A stretch of DNA of 64,000 nt from the NCBI RefSeq assembly GCF_001653975.1, contig NZ_CP014639.1:62001-126000 (forward strand). Direction: 5' to 3'. Positions 47,093-56,714 of the stretch are shown piece by piece; position 1 is the stretch's first letter, and each line of letters opens with the position of its first letter. The position numbers and the translations under genes were made by a program. The notes beneath the pieces were generated by a model that did no database searches, was not told the origin of the DNA, and was given only the letters and a program-made list of their open reading frames with translations. The stretch comes from Candidatus Chlamydia sanziniae (GTDB lineage: Bacteria > Chlamydiota > Chlamydiia > Chlamydiales > Chlamydiaceae).

Positions 47093-48354
47093 AGACATTC
47101 TCCACATAGGCTTGCATTTCTGATAGTGTTAAGTCGTATAGAAACTAATGTGTTTATCTGGGTGTTGGGAAAGGCAGAGAAAAAGACCTTCTCAAAATAT
47201 GGGGAATGCCCTACGGCCACACCGTCGTGGATTTGTTCAACGAGTACCTGGGTTATAGCGCCTAGGCGTTTGACCATTTCCTTATGGGCCACTTGCTTTG
47301 CCACTTCAGCAAGAAGCTTCTTACGTTCTGTTATGACCTTCTGCGTTACTTGGTGTTCGAAGCTTGCTGCTTTCGTTCGACGGCGAGAACTGTAGGGGAA
47401 AATATGCACTTTGATAAAGCCTATATCTTCGATTAGCCGCAAGGTATCTTCAAAATCCTGTTCACTTTCTCCTGGGAATCCTACAATCACATCTGTGGTA
47501 AAAGCATATTGAGAATCGTAGGTACGTAAGTCTTCCACACAGTTTAAAAAATCCTGGCGTGTATATTTGCGATTCATCCGTCTTAAGATACTATTCGATC
47601 CCGATTGAAGAACAAGGTGGGAGGAGGGACACGTATGCTCACAAGAAGTCAGTGCTCTGCGTAGCTCTTCAGTAACATCCTCTGGATCTATAGAGGAAAT
47701 ACGGATTCTTTCTATCCCCTGGATTTTATCTATCTCGTAGATGAGAGCAGCTAAGGAGATGTCTTTGTCGCAATAATCTCCCACGTTAATTCCCGTAATG
47801 ACGACTTCGCGATAACCTCGTGAGATAAGACCTGAGATTTCCTCTAAAATTTCTTGTGCAGGCCGGGAGATGGAACGTCCTCGCAAATAGGGAATAATGC
47901 AGTAGGAGCAAAAAGAGTTGCACCCATCTTGAATCTTAATACAGGCTCGGGATTTTCCTTCAAAATTACGAATTTGGAATTCTGGAAGCATCTCGGTGTA
48001 GGGGAAAATTTTCTCTATAAGTCGAGACTTATCTTTATTTGGGATAATCAAGCATTGTCGTCCTAGGGAAGAGAAGAATTCCTTATCAGATTCTCCCAAA
48101 CACCCTGTGATTACCAAACATGCATGTGGATTTTGCCGACAAAGTTGGCGTACAGTGTGGCGGCTTGCGCTTTCTGCAGCTCCCGTTACAGCACAAGTAT
48201 TTACTATACATAAATCCACAGGCTTCTGAGGATCTAGGATCTCATGATATCCTAGAATAGTCAGTTGGTCTCTATACCCCTGGATCTCATATTGATTTAC
48301 ACGACATCCCAAACAGATAAGCTTAAAGGTGACTTCTGTTTTTCCAACCACCAC
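47089..48354 (-). CDS. mtaB: MiaB-family tRNA methylthiotransferase, MtaB-like
   Basis: 421 residues from a GTG preceded by AGGAG. The N-terminal UPF0004 domain has three cluster cysteines (C17 in LGCRVNQYE, C54 in NTCAVT, C85 in TGCLGE). The radical SAM core has C145-x3-C149-x2-C152 (DGCNSFCSYCIIPYLRG). A TRAM-like end follows. MtaB adds a methylthio group to t6A37 of tRNAs reading ANN codons. The CRVNQYE and GCNSFCSYCIIP forms favour MtaB over MiaB or RimO. Translationally coupled to the downstream gene by an ATGA overlap. All catalytic cysteines are present. Confidence 0.92.
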   Translation of the reverse strand: MVVGKTEVTFKLICLGCRVNQYEIQGYRDQLTILGYHEILDPQKPVDLCIVNTCAVTGAAESASRHTVRQLCRQNPHACLVITGCLGESDKEFFSSLGRQCLIIPNKDKSRLIEKIFPYTEMLPEFQIRNFEGKSRACIKIQDGCNSFCSYCIIPYLRGRSISRPAQEILEEISGLISRGYREVVITGINVGDYCDKDISLAALIYEIDKIQGIERIRISSIDPEDVTEELRRALTSCEHTCPSSHLVLQSGSNSILRRMNRKYTRQDFLNCVEDLRTYDSQYAFTTDVIVGFPGESEQDFEDTLRLIEDIGFIKVHIFPYSSRRRTKAASFEHQVTQKVITERKKLLAEVAKQVAHKEMVKRLGAITQVLVEQIHDGVAVGHSPYFEKVFFSAFPNTQINTLVSIRLNTIRNASLCGECL

Positions 48355-48485
48355 ATACTCCTGTTGTACCTAAAAAGATTGGCAATGCCCAGGCATTTTA
48401 AAATATCAACCTTTTTCTCACTAACAAAGATTCCTCTCAATGAAGAAAAGCTTGTAATCTTTTTTAAAAAAACGTTTATTTTCAG

Positions 48486-49868
48486 TTACTCGGGAGGATT
48501 TTCAGACAAGCCTTCGACAACAAAAGAATGAAATCTTTTTTGGAACTTCTTAGGAAGATAAGCTTCTACTAATAAATAATCTTCTTGATATCGGTGTGAG
48601 ACAATCAAACCGGAGTCACAAAGCTCAGCGAATTTCCCATATTCTGTATAGGGAAAGTGGAGGGTAACCTCAGTATAATCTTCTTGGATGATATTCGTCA
48701 TGGCAGCTAGAAGGCTCTGGATTCCTTCTCCTCTTTTCGCTGAAATAAGAACAGGACGTGAGGAAAGAAGTCGCAACTTGGAGGGGATCTTTCCTTCAGA
48801 AAGAACATCGATTTTATTTAGCACTGTAATGATCTTGGGATTATGAATGCCCAACTCTTCAAGAATGTCGTAGGTTGTTTGTACATGTTCCGAAGCTAAA
48901 GGATGGGAAACATCCACAATATGGAGGAGTACCTTTTCGTGTAAGGCGGCTTCTAAAGTACTTTTGAATGCTGCCACTAGGGTGTGGGGTAATTTTCGAA
49001 TAAAACCTACAGTGTCGGTAATGAGGACACGACACCCTCCGGGAAGTCTACATCTTCGTGTTTTAGGATCTAGGGTAGCAAACAGCTTATCTTCAACGCA
49101 GGTATCTGCAGCAGTGAGTAAGTTTAACAGGGTACTCTTTCCTGAATTTGTATAACCGATCAAAGCGAACGTAGGGATTTCCTGTCGTTCTTTAGCTTTA
49201 CGACGTTGTTCGCGCTGCCTGACAACAGCGTTGAGTTCCGTTGTCAGTTTGTGGATTTTCTCCCAAATCATCCTACGATCGAGTTCAATTTGCTTTTCTC
49301 CCTCACCTTTGACGAATCCTCCGCTTCCGCCTCCAGATTTCTGACGTGATAAGTGGCCCCACATTCTTTTTAAGCGGGGAAGGAGGTACCGCGCCTGTGC
49401 TAGCTCTACCTGAAGGCGCGCTTCTGCCGTTAGAGCACGGTTGGCAAAGATTTCCAAGATAAGCTCGGTTCTATCTAAGACGGCAATTTTCAGACGTTTT
49501 TCTAGATTGCGTTGCTGTGATGCGGTAATCTCATCATCTATCACTACAGTTCCTATGAAGGGAAAGGCTTTGAGGATCTCTTCGATTTCTACAAGTTTCC
49601 CTTCATTTATGTAGGTGGAAGCTATGGGTGTCTTCAAAATCCATGAGCGGGTTTTTATAACGGCAATCCCACAAGATTCTGCAAGAGAAACAAGTTCTTC
49701 CAAATGTTCTAGAACAATGCTGGGATCTGTTTTACTGCTGTAACAGGAGACTGCAAGAGCTTGGAAAGTATCTTGCTTTTCATGAGGTGAGGGAAGCTTT
49801 TCCTCTAGGGTATTGTTGTGATTCGGTATGTTCTTGCCCTTGTGTTTATCTTTTTTTATATTCTCCAA
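48486..49868 (-). CDS. hflX: GTPase HflX
   Basis: 460 residues from a TTG start that overlaps the end of the upstream gene by 13 bases, with GGAGG four bases before it. The next usable ATG would cut into the conserved domain. The HflX N-terminal region contains the glycine-rich SRQKSGGGSGGFVKGEGEKQ linker (about 174-193), then the G domain: P-loop GYTNSGKST at 238-246, DTVGF and NKID. HflX is a ribosome-associated GTPase that splits or rescues stalled ribosomes under stress in other bacteria. Second gene of the phnP-like/hflX/mtaB run. Confidence 0.95.
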   Translation of the reverse strand: MENIKKDKHKGKNIPNHNNTLEEKLPSPHEKQDTFQALAVSCYSSKTDPSIVLEHLEELVSLAESCGIAVIKTRSWILKTPIASTYINEGKLVEIEEILKAFPFIGTVVIDDEITASQQRNLEKRLKIAVLDRTELILEIFANRALTAEARLQVELAQARYLLPRLKRMWGHLSRQKSGGGSGGFVKGEGEKQIELDRRMIWEKIHKLTTELNAVVRQREQRRKAKERQEIPTFALIGYTNSGKSTLLNLLTAADTCVEDKLFATLDPKTRRCRLPGGCRVLITDTVGFIRKLPHTLVAAFKSTLEAALHEKVLLHIVDVSHPLASEHVQTTYDILEELGIHNPKIITVLNKIDVLSEGKIPSKLRLLSSRPVLISAKRGEGIQSLLAAMTNIIQEDYTEVTLHFPYTEYGKFAELCDSGLIVSHRYQEDYLLVEAYLPKKFQKRFHSFVVEGLSENPPE

Positions 49869-50671
49869 GAAACCTCCATGCCGTCATAAGCAAACACCAC
49901 ATGAGGATAATTCTCACGTTCCTCTTCTAAATTATGGCCTATATGAGTAATGATTAGGTGTTTGGCTCCCACATGTTCTGCGAAGGCTTCTGCTTGTGGG
50001 ACAGTAAGGTGTGAGGGCAAGCGTCCACGAAAGACCTCAGGAAGTTCTTCTGTGCATGCCGAAAGTATCACAGTATCCACATTGTGCAGATAATTAAAAA
50101 TCTCACGATCATAGCGAGCCAAATCCGTAAGGTAGGCGAGATTTCCAAAACGGTATCCTAGAACATGACAAGATTTTTGGTAATAAGAAAGATAAGTGTA
50201 AGGAAGGTCTCTGAAGATATCTTCGCCATACAGTTTATGTAAAATCTTAAATTCTAAAACAGCGGGAAGAGCTTCTTCCTTCGTGGCAGAGAGAACCAAA
50301 TGTGCTTTTGACTTTTCTAAGTATCTATACGTACTTGCTGACAGGACTAGGGGTAAGGAATCCCGCGTTACAATATACCAGGCACGCAAATCATCAATCC
50401 CACCGATATGATCGTAATGAGGATGTGTCAGGAATACACCATCGAGCTTAGAAATTCCTGAGGTAAGCATCTGCTCTCGGAAATCTGGGCCTGTATCGAT
50501 GATATAATTCTTGTCCTGATATTGAATGAGTACGGAGGGACGCCAACGTTGTACTTTCTTTCCTATACAGACAGAACACATACAAAAGGGCACGGGAATT
50601 CCTTCAGAGTTTCCTGTCCCCAGAAAAATCAATTTTCCTACCGCAACATCATGACCGCCATCTGTTTTCAT
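49856..50671 (-). CDS. Metallo-beta-lactamase-fold hydrolase, PhnP/phosphodiesterase-like
   Basis: 271 residues. The LGTGNSEGIPVPFC start and the LTHPHYDHIGG motif (H83, H85, D87, H88) are the metal-binding core of the metallo-beta-lactamase fold, with a further THIGHN histidine pair near the C-terminus. Cysteines C30, C32 and C35 fit the extra zinc site of PhnP-type phosphodiesterases. No C-P lyase genes are nearby, so phosphonate use is unlikely and a general cyclic-phosphate or nucleotide hydrolase is a safer guess. First gene of the - strand run leading to glgB. Confidence 0.88.
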   Translation of the reverse strand: MKTDGGHDVAVGKLIFLGTGNSEGIPVPFCMCSVCIGKKVQRWRPSVLIQYQDKNYIIDTGPDFREQMLTSGISKLDGVFLTHPHYDHIGGIDDLRAWYIVTRDSLPLVLSASTYRYLEKSKAHLVLSATKEEALPAVLEFKILHKLYGEDIFRDLPYTYLSYYQKSCHVLGYRFGNLAYLTDLARYDREIFNYLHNVDTVILSACTEELPEVFRGRLPSHLTVPQAEAFAEHVGAKHLIITHIGHNLEEERENYPHVVFAYDGMEVSWRI

Positions 50672-50780
50672 AAGTTTGCCATTGCTTAATCGTAACAGAA
50701 ATTGTAGCTGCCGGGAAAATTAAGAAAAAGGAGAAGCCGTCTTAGAAAAAAAAAGTATTAAAGTATTACTGTACTTCCTT

Positions 50781-51416
50781 CTATTTTAACGAAGCTTCTA
50801 TAGGAATTCCTAACGAACAAGTCGGTGGGAAATCTGTGATTACTACGTAGTTATTAGAACCTTGCTGTATTTGACGTAGTTGACAATAGGTTTTGTATTC
50901 TTCAGCAAGTTTTACCCATTGTTTGATATGTTTTTTTCCCATGTAATTGAACAATTTTCCACATATACACAAAATTAGACCTATGCCTATAAGAATTGTT
51001 GGGAGTACCCAGACACTTAAGCCAACAATGATAGGACCAGCAACTATAATACTGAGAATGAGACCTGTAAGAATAAGAAGACCTCCCAACACGGCGCTAA
51101 GTATTGTAAAGATATCGAATTCCCTAACACGAGAACACAATTGCACCATTCTGTCTTGTAACTGATGGACCTGTTCATCTTGGGGTTCTAAAACCCACAG
51201 AGAGGTTATCGCACCGTGAATAACCAATCCTTTTATTCTATGTATTTTACAGCGCATTACCTTGATAATTTCAGAACACTCTCCTTTCCTATCAAGAACA
51301 GAGAGAGAAACCTCACAAGGATGAACTATTGCAGAACATAAGGTACAATAAAAATACCTATCCTTATAAATATCGTTATTCCCAGCTCCAGGATAACAAG
51401 GAAAAGAACCAAGCAT
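50781..51416 (-). CDS. Small Inc-like membrane protein with N-terminal cysteine cluster
   Basis: 211 residues. A bilobed hydrophobic domain occupies about residues 102-125 and 127-152, the usual mark of inclusion membrane proteins. The N-terminal part is cysteine rich (YCTLCSAIVHPC at 23-34, further C47 and C56), which could bind a metal. A short basic, polar C-terminus follows. No signal peptide. Unknown function; the type III-secreted Inc assignment is inferred from hydropathy only. It precedes a cluster of larger proteins that also start with a bilobed domain. Confidence 0.7.
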   Translation of the reverse strand: MLGSFPCYPGAGNNDIYKDRYFYCTLCSAIVHPCEVSLSVLDRKGECSEIIKVMRCKIHRIKGLVIHGAITSLWVLEPQDEQVHQLQDRMVQLCSRVREFDIFTILSAVLGGLLILTGLILSIIVAGPIIVGLSVWVLPTILIGIGLILCICGKLFNYMGKKHIKQWVKLAEEYKTYCQLRQIQQGSNNYVVITDFPPTCSLGIPIEASLK

Positions 51417-51682
51417 AATTACTATCCTAAAAAATAAAACGACCTTGAGAACATATTATTATATAGAGATTTAGGAAAGTTGACCATCCTCAATCAACCT
51501 TGTAAATTCCCGCATTACAAAAGGCTGCATAAAAGGCCTATGCTTTTTGAACTTTTCGGGAGATTTGAAAAAAGATTTTATCGTACGCCTTTTTTCAGAT
51601 GTACCTTAAGTTACTCGAATTTCCTTGCTTTATAGTGATTTTTCATAAATGTACAACTTGTCTTATAAAGGAAGTGTCCGAA

Positions 51683-53287
51683 TTAACTTTGGATAAAGTT
51701 TCTCAAATCTTCATAAAACAGGAGATTTTCAAGTGGGGGCAATATATCTTCCCAAACCAATTTATTAAAGTTGAGCAAGCGGATTAATGTTTTAAGAGCT
51801 TTAAGAGAAAGTCCTTGCCGTGCCAAATGGAACAGTCTTTGCCTCCATAAAGAAACCGAGGAATTGTCATGTGGAATGTAGGGCATTTTCCCCTGTCTTA
51901 TACGAGAGGAAAACCAACACAACAAGGCATCTACAGCTTGAAAGCAAAGATGGTAATCCTCTTGAGAATCCCTAGGGATTCTCCCGCCTCGGGTTAAATC
52001 AAGAACGTCTAACAAAACAACAAAATCATTCGTATGAAAGTGGAAAGACATGCCCCGGACAAACCGTTCCTTGGTTTCTAAAATCTTATTATAGTGGGAA
52101 ATAAATTTCGTGAGAGCCTTCCAGGTAGTTCTCTCTATGAGATTGTTATGTATTAGTCGTTTCAGCGCTTTTATAGCAGCAGAAAATTGAATAAAGAGCT
52201 GTACCCATTTCTGATTCATTGTGGTATAGCATTCGGCACCCTCGGGAATGTGGTGCCCCCAATGCAATACCATGTCATAGACGAGTTCCATTCGCAGTCT
52301 ACAGCATGCTAAAAACTTTTCAAGTTTCTCTACTTCGAAATTAATGCCTCGGGCAAGACAGTGGCCTGGATCTCGCTGTATTAAGTGTTTAAAATGCTGA
52401 TATAAAAAATCTTTAATAAAATAAAAGTCACAGACATAACTCAAGAAAGAATCCTTTTGGAAAAGAATATCAGGATTTTCCAGAGAGAAAAGATGCTCCA
52501 GTGCTGCCCATGTCTCTGCAACAGGAGCCTGAGTTTCCATAAATTCATAGCAAAAAGTGTTATCTTCGCGGATCGAAAATTTCCCTTGCTTTGCGTATTT
52601 TAGAAGAGATGAATCTTCAGTGTCAAAAATACGCACATGATGAATGAGTACCAAGAGTTCTGGAGCGGGATAGCAAAGCTCCATAAGACGATATAACAGT
52701 TGTTCCCCCAACTTTTTATTTCTTTTGTTAATCGAGATAAAGCATATTTGAGATATTAATTGCCGGGCTATGTGCAACAGTATGTTGGTATATATACGCT
52801 TCTGTTTGAGGAGATCAAGGCAGGGTTGTAAGGAATTCAAACACATTATATTTGCTAAGGAGGCATGCGCGTCTAAGGTACCCTCCCTATGGTATACGGC
52901 AAGATCCTTGGAGAGGTAGCCACGCAAAAACACCTCGGCAAGTTCTCTTTTCCACACACTGTCCCCTAATATATCTTTTTCTTCTGTCCATTGCGGTTTC
53001 TCAAATTTTACTTCTAATTTTTTTAAAGAAAGCGCGTACATACTAGCAAGTATAGCTAAACTTAGGAGAAGAATACCTCCGCAGATACTAACAATTCCCA
53101 CCCACAAGACAATGTGAGGGTAGAGCACTAGCACAGCTAGGAAAACTAGGCAACTTAAAATAGCAAAAATAACCGTAAAACAATCAGCAATCAAACGCTT
53201 ACAAGCGAGTTTTCTGTTCACGATGTTCTGTTCTACTAAAACAGGATTCAATCGAGAGAGGAGGGGGGTAGCGGTTTGTATTACCAT
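51683..53287 (-). CDS. CPn1054-family Inc-like protein, paralogue 1
   Basis: 534 residues starting MVIQTATPLLSRLNPVLVEQN. A paired hydrophobic domain lies at about residues 35-86, then a long helical cytosol-facing region that opens with PQWTEEKDILGDSVWKRELAEVFLRG, the strongest family signature (quoted in part as PQWTEEKDILGDSVW). The family is chlamydia-specific and expanded in C. pneumoniae, where I recall it as the CPn1054 paralogues, in part covered by Pfam DUF1389/DUF1978. Only a C6 run occurs near its start, so it is not obviously switchable. The middle of the protein is nearly the same as paralogue 2; the last 35 residues differ (FYEDLRNFIQS). Function unknown; probable type III-secreted inclusion-associated protein. 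Confidence 0.82.
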   Translation of the reverse strand: MVIQTATPLLSRLNPVLVEQNIVNRKLACKRLIADCFTVIFAILSCLVFLAVLVLYPHIVLWVGIVSICGGILLLSLAILASMYALSLKKLEVKFEKPQWTEEKDILGDSVWKRELAEVFLRGYLSKDLAVYHREGTLDAHASLANIMCLNSLQPCLDLLKQKRIYTNILLHIARQLISQICFISINKRNKKLGEQLLYRLMELCYPAPELLVLIHHVRIFDTEDSSLLKYAKQGKFSIREDNTFCYEFMETQAPVAETWAALEHLFSLENPDILFQKDSFLSYVCDFYFIKDFLYQHFKHLIQRDPGHCLARGINFEVEKLEKFLACCRLRMELVYDMVLHWGHHIPEGAECYTTMNQKWVQLFIQFSAAIKALKRLIHNNLIERTTWKALTKFISHYNKILETKERFVRGMSFHFHTNDFVVLLDVLDLTRGGRIPRDSQEDYHLCFQAVDALLCWFSSRIRQGKMPYIPHDNSSVSLWRQRLFHLARQGLSLKALKTLIRLLNFNKLVWEDILPPLENLLFYEDLRNFIQS

Positions 53288-53336
53288 CGGAGATATGAGT
53301 CATAAAACATCCTAATAGGGAACATCATATAAAAAT

Positions 53337-54926
53337 CTAAGAAAGCTGACCACCCTCAATAAAGTTCTTTAATTCTTCATAAATAACAGTTCCTTTAAAC
53401 AAGGGAAGCACCTCTTTCCAAACGCTTTCTTCCATGTGGATCAGACGAATCAATGCTTTAACAGCTTCAAAAGAAAGTCCTTGCTGTGTCAAATGGAATA
53501 GTCTTTGCCTCCATAAAGAAACCGAGGAATTGTCATGTGGAATGTAGGGCATTTTCCCCTGTCTTATACGAGAGGAAAACCAACACAGCAAGGTATCGAC
53601 AGCTTGAAAGCAAAGATAATAGTCCTCTTGTAAATCTTCAGGGATTTCTTCACTTCGGGTTAAATCAAGAACGTCTAACAAAACAACAAAATCATTCGTA
53701 TGAAAGCGGAAAGACATGCTCTGAACAAACCGTTCCTTGGTTTTTAAAATCTTATTATAGTGGGAAATAAATTTCGCAAGAGCTTCCTTGGTTGTTTTCT
53801 TCATGAGGTTGTTACGTGATAAGCGTCCCAAAGCTTCTATAGCAGTAGAAAATTGAATAAAGAGCTGTACCCATTTCTGATTCATTGTGGTATAGCATTC
53901 GGCACCCTCGGGAATGTGGTGCCCCCAATGCAATACCATGTCATAGACGAGTTGTATTCGGGGTTCACAGTATTTTAAAAACTTTTCAACTTTATCTACT
54001 TGAAAGTCAATGTCTGAGGGAAAACAGCAGCTTAGATTCCGCTGTATTGAGTGTTTAATATAATGTCTAATATGCTGATAAAAAAAATGCTTTATAAAAT
54101 AAAAGTCATAGACATAACTCAAGAAAGAATCCTTTTGGAAAAGAATATCAGGATTTTCCAGAGAGAAAAGACGCTCCAGTGCTGCCCATGTCTCTGCAAC
54201 AGGAGCCTGAGTTTCCATAAATTCATAGCAAAAAGTGTTATCTTCGCGGATCGAAAATTTCCCTTGCTTTGCATATTTTAGAAGAGATGAAGCTTTGATA
54301 TCGAAAACGCGTGCATTATGAATAAGTACCAAGAGTTCTGGAGCGGGGTAGGAAAGCTCCATAAGACGATAAAATAGTTGTTTCCCTAACTCCTTATCTT
54401 TTTTGACAGGGCCATAGTACATTTGACGTATTAACTGCCGGGCTATGTGCAACAGTATGTTGGTATATATATACTTCTGTTTGAGGAGATCAAAGCAAGG
54501 TTGTAAGGAATTCAAACGCACTATATTTGCTAAGGAAGCCTGCGCGTCTAAGGTGCCCTCCCTATGGTATACGGCAAGATCCTTGGAGAGGTAGCCACGC
54601 AAAAACACCTCGGCAAGTTCTCTTTTCCACACACTGTCCCCTAATATATCCTTTTCTTCCGTCCATTGCGGCTTCTTAAATTTTATTTCTAATTTCTTTA
54701 AAGAAAACGCGTACACACCAGTAAGTATAGCTAAATATAAAAGGAACATGCCGCCACAAATTTCCAAAATACTTGCCCACAAGACAACGTGAGCAAAAAA
54801 CACTATCATGCTGGTAAATACTATTAAGCTAAAAATAAAAAGAAGTAGCGCAAGACTAGTCGTAATTACACGCTTATGAGCGAATTTTCTGTTCACGGTG
54901 TTCTGTTTTACTAAAACAGGATTCAA
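53337..54926 (-). CDS. CPn1054-family Inc-like protein, paralogue 2, with poly-C tracts at the 5' end
   Basis: The clean frame from a TTG at 54926 gives 529 residues (NPVLVKQNTVNRK then a bilobed domain at about 25-80 and PQWTEEKDILGDSVW). The expected start is further upstream: tandem ATGs at 54999/54996 (MMIQGS) correspond to MVIQTA of paralogue 1. Between them and the body lie two C runs on the coding strand, 14 C at 54983-54970 and 16 C at 54944-54929. From the ATGs the frame arrives one base off and stops soon after the second run, so the gene is OFF as written; one C fewer or two more would join it. Poly-C length variation in this family is reported in C. pneumoniae. The C-terminus (YEELKNFIEGGQLS) matches paralogue 3, the middle matches paralogue 1. 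Confidence 0.82.
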   Translation of the reverse strand: MNPVLVKQNTVNRKFAHKRVITTSLALLLFIFSLIVFTSMIVFFAHVVLWASILEICGGMFLLYLAILTGVYAFSLKKLEIKFKKPQWTEEKDILGDSVWKRELAEVFLRGYLSKDLAVYHREGTLDAQASLANIVRLNSLQPCFDLLKQKYIYTNILLHIARQLIRQMYYGPVKKDKELGKQLFYRLMELSYPAPELLVLIHNARVFDIKASSLLKYAKQGKFSIREDNTFCYEFMETQAPVAETWAALERLFSLENPDILFQKDSFLSYVYDFYFIKHFFYQHIRHYIKHSIQRNLSCCFPSDIDFQVDKVEKFLKYCEPRIQLVYDMVLHWGHHIPEGAECYTTMNQKWVQLFIQFSTAIEALGRLSRNNLMKKTTKEALAKFISHYNKILKTKERFVQSMSFRFHTNDFVVLLDVLDLTRSEEIPEDLQEDYYLCFQAVDTLLCWFSSRIRQGKMPYIPHDNSSVSLWRQRLFHLTQQGLSFEAVKALIRLIHMEESVWKEVLPLFKGTVIYEELKNFIEGGQLS

Positions 54927-54928
54927 TT

Positions 54929-54983
54929 GGGGGGGGGGGGGGGGACCCTTTACAAAAAAGGGATTTAATGGGGGGGGGGGGGG
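54929..54983 (-). repeat. Two long poly-C tracts at the start of paralogue 2
   Basis: On the + strand G16 at 54929-54944 and G14 at 54970-54983, each followed by ACCCTT. The DNA between them (reading LNPFFVKG on the - strand) is an imperfect copy of the codons after the second tract (LNPVLVKQ), so a tract-plus-leader unit seems to have been duplicated, or an assembly error has repeated it. Confidence 0.85.
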
Positions 54984-55048
54984 ACCCTTGTATCATCATC
55001 GAAGATATGAGTCATAAAACATTCTAATAGAGAACATCATATAAAAAC

Positions 55049-56659
55049 TCAAGAAAGCTGACCACCCTCAATAAAGTCCTTTAATTCTTCATAAATAACA
55101 GTTCCTTCAAACAAGGGAAGTGCCTCTTTCCAAATCGCCTCCCTAATATTAAGTAATCGAATGAGTGTCTTAGTCGCGGTAAAAGAAAATCGAACTTCTA
55201 CTAATTCCCGTACCCATTGAATCCATTGACTAGCATTCCAAAATACAGAGTGTTTCGTGACAGCCTCTTTCTCCTGCTGTACTCTTGCAGCAAACCAGCA
55301 CAATGCGCGATCTAAACCGTCTAAAGCAATAGTATAATTCATATCCTCTGTTTCTCCCTCAATTTGTAAGATATGGAGCATACTCACCCACCTCTCAAAT
55401 ACCTGTGCAATAGAAGTATAACTGCGGGGATTCATAAACTCCGTTATGGAAGCAAAAGTACGGCGATGATCTTCAAGAAGCTTTGTATAATTTTCTAGTA
55501 CCCAGGGACAAGAATCTGCCAAGTCTGCAAACATAGAGCCATGAACAATTAACTGCTCCAAGGCTTGATTAGAAGAACTAAAATTCCCATAGCTTTCTGA
55601 GTATAGCTGTTCAACAGTAGCAGCACACTTCTCTCCATCAAGAAAGATATACCCCCAATCTAAGACTGAAGAAGAAATTTTCTCTATCTGGGCTTTATAG
55701 CAAGCTAAAAACATGTCAATACGTTGTACGTAGGCCTTAACATCCAAATCTTTTTCACTGCGCTGTTCTAAACTTTTAAAATGTTCATGTAAAAAAGCTG
55801 CAAAAAACTCAAAAGTGTGAATATAATTGAGAAATGCACCCCGACAAAAACGAATATCGGGATTCTTTAGAGCAAGAAGACGATCTAGCTGTTTTAATGC
55901 TTTTTTAGCAGATAAAGGTTCCTCAAGAAATTCATAGGAAAATGTTCCGTCTGTTTCGACGCAAAATTTCCCTTGTTTTGCATATTCCAAAATAGGTGAG
56001 CGTTTGGGATCAAAAGCACCTGCATAATATAGTAAAGAAATCATTTCTGGAGAAAAGTGTGCAAGCTCCACAAGACGATGGAATAGCTGGCTAATATGTT
56101 CTGGGCTTGTACGTTGCTGAAGTTTATCTTCAAGCTTATTCCATTGCCGAATCAAATGTAGAAGTATATTTGTAGAAATACGCTCTTTATTCAAGAGGGT
56201 AAAGCACGTTGCTATAGGGTCCAATTCCAAGATATTTTTGAGAGTCTGTATGCAATCTAAAGAATTGTCGGCATGATAGACTGCGAGCTTCTGAGCAAAA
56301 TGTCCTTGTAAAAAGAGCTCCGTAAGTTCTTTTTTCCACACATTATCTCCTAGCACGTCTCTTTTTTCTGTCCATTGTGGATATTTAAGCTCGGGAACTT
56401 TTTTAAAAGAAAGCGCGTAGGCAGCGACGACACATGTTAAATATAAAAGAAGAAAACCTAAGAAAACTCCCACAATTCCTGCCCATAAAGCAATTTGGGG
56501 GAAAAACACTAGTACGCTAACAAATATTATAGCACTTAAAATAGCGAAAATAATTGTAAGGCAGTCCAGGATTAAGCTCTTCTGCTCTATCCTAGTCCAT
56601 AGAGCACTAGGGACAGTTACAACAGGGTTTAATTTAGAGGGAGTGGGCTGTATCAGCAT
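55049..56659 (-). CDS. CPn1054-family Inc-like protein, paralogue 3
   Basis: The ATG at 56659 (MLIQPTPSKLNPVVTVPS) aligns with the starts of the other paralogues; an ATG at 56695 would add 12 residues. 536 residues with a bilobed hydrophobic domain at about 33-83 and the signature PQWTEKRDVLGDNVWKKEL. The body is clearly diverged from paralogues 1 and 2, but the C-terminal 20 residues (LFEGTVIYEELKDFIEGGQLS) nearly equal those of paralogue 2. No poly-C tract. Probable inclusion-associated protein; function unknown. Confidence 0.8.
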   Translation of the reverse strand: MLIQPTPSKLNPVVTVPSALWTRIEQKSLILDCLTIIFAILSAIIFVSVLVFFPQIALWAGIVGVFLGFLLLYLTCVVAAYALSFKKVPELKYPQWTEKRDVLGDNVWKKELTELFLQGHFAQKLAVYHADNSLDCIQTLKNILELDPIATCFTLLNKERISTNILLHLIRQWNKLEDKLQQRTSPEHISQLFHRLVELAHFSPEMISLLYYAGAFDPKRSPILEYAKQGKFCVETDGTFSYEFLEEPLSAKKALKQLDRLLALKNPDIRFCRGAFLNYIHTFEFFAAFLHEHFKSLEQRSEKDLDVKAYVQRIDMFLACYKAQIEKISSSVLDWGYIFLDGEKCAATVEQLYSESYGNFSSSNQALEQLIVHGSMFADLADSCPWVLENYTKLLEDHRRTFASITEFMNPRSYTSIAQVFERWVSMLHILQIEGETEDMNYTIALDGLDRALCWFAARVQQEKEAVTKHSVFWNASQWIQWVRELVEVRFSFTATKTLIRLLNIREAIWKEALPLFEGTVIYEELKDFIEGGQLS

Positions 56660-56714
56660 AAGGCACCTGTTATATAATATCTTGATATAAAACATATTAC
56701 AAAGATTTAAGCAA

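Noticed and set aside
49856-50671. Phosphonate metabolism suggested by the PhnP-like sequence
   Set aside because: No other C-P lyase genes are in the window; the fold supports only a general phosphodiesterase call.
53240-53270. C6 run at the start of paralogue 1 as a phase switch
   Set aside because: Six C is too short to slip often and the frame is intact, so it is at most the ancestral site from which longer tracts could grow.
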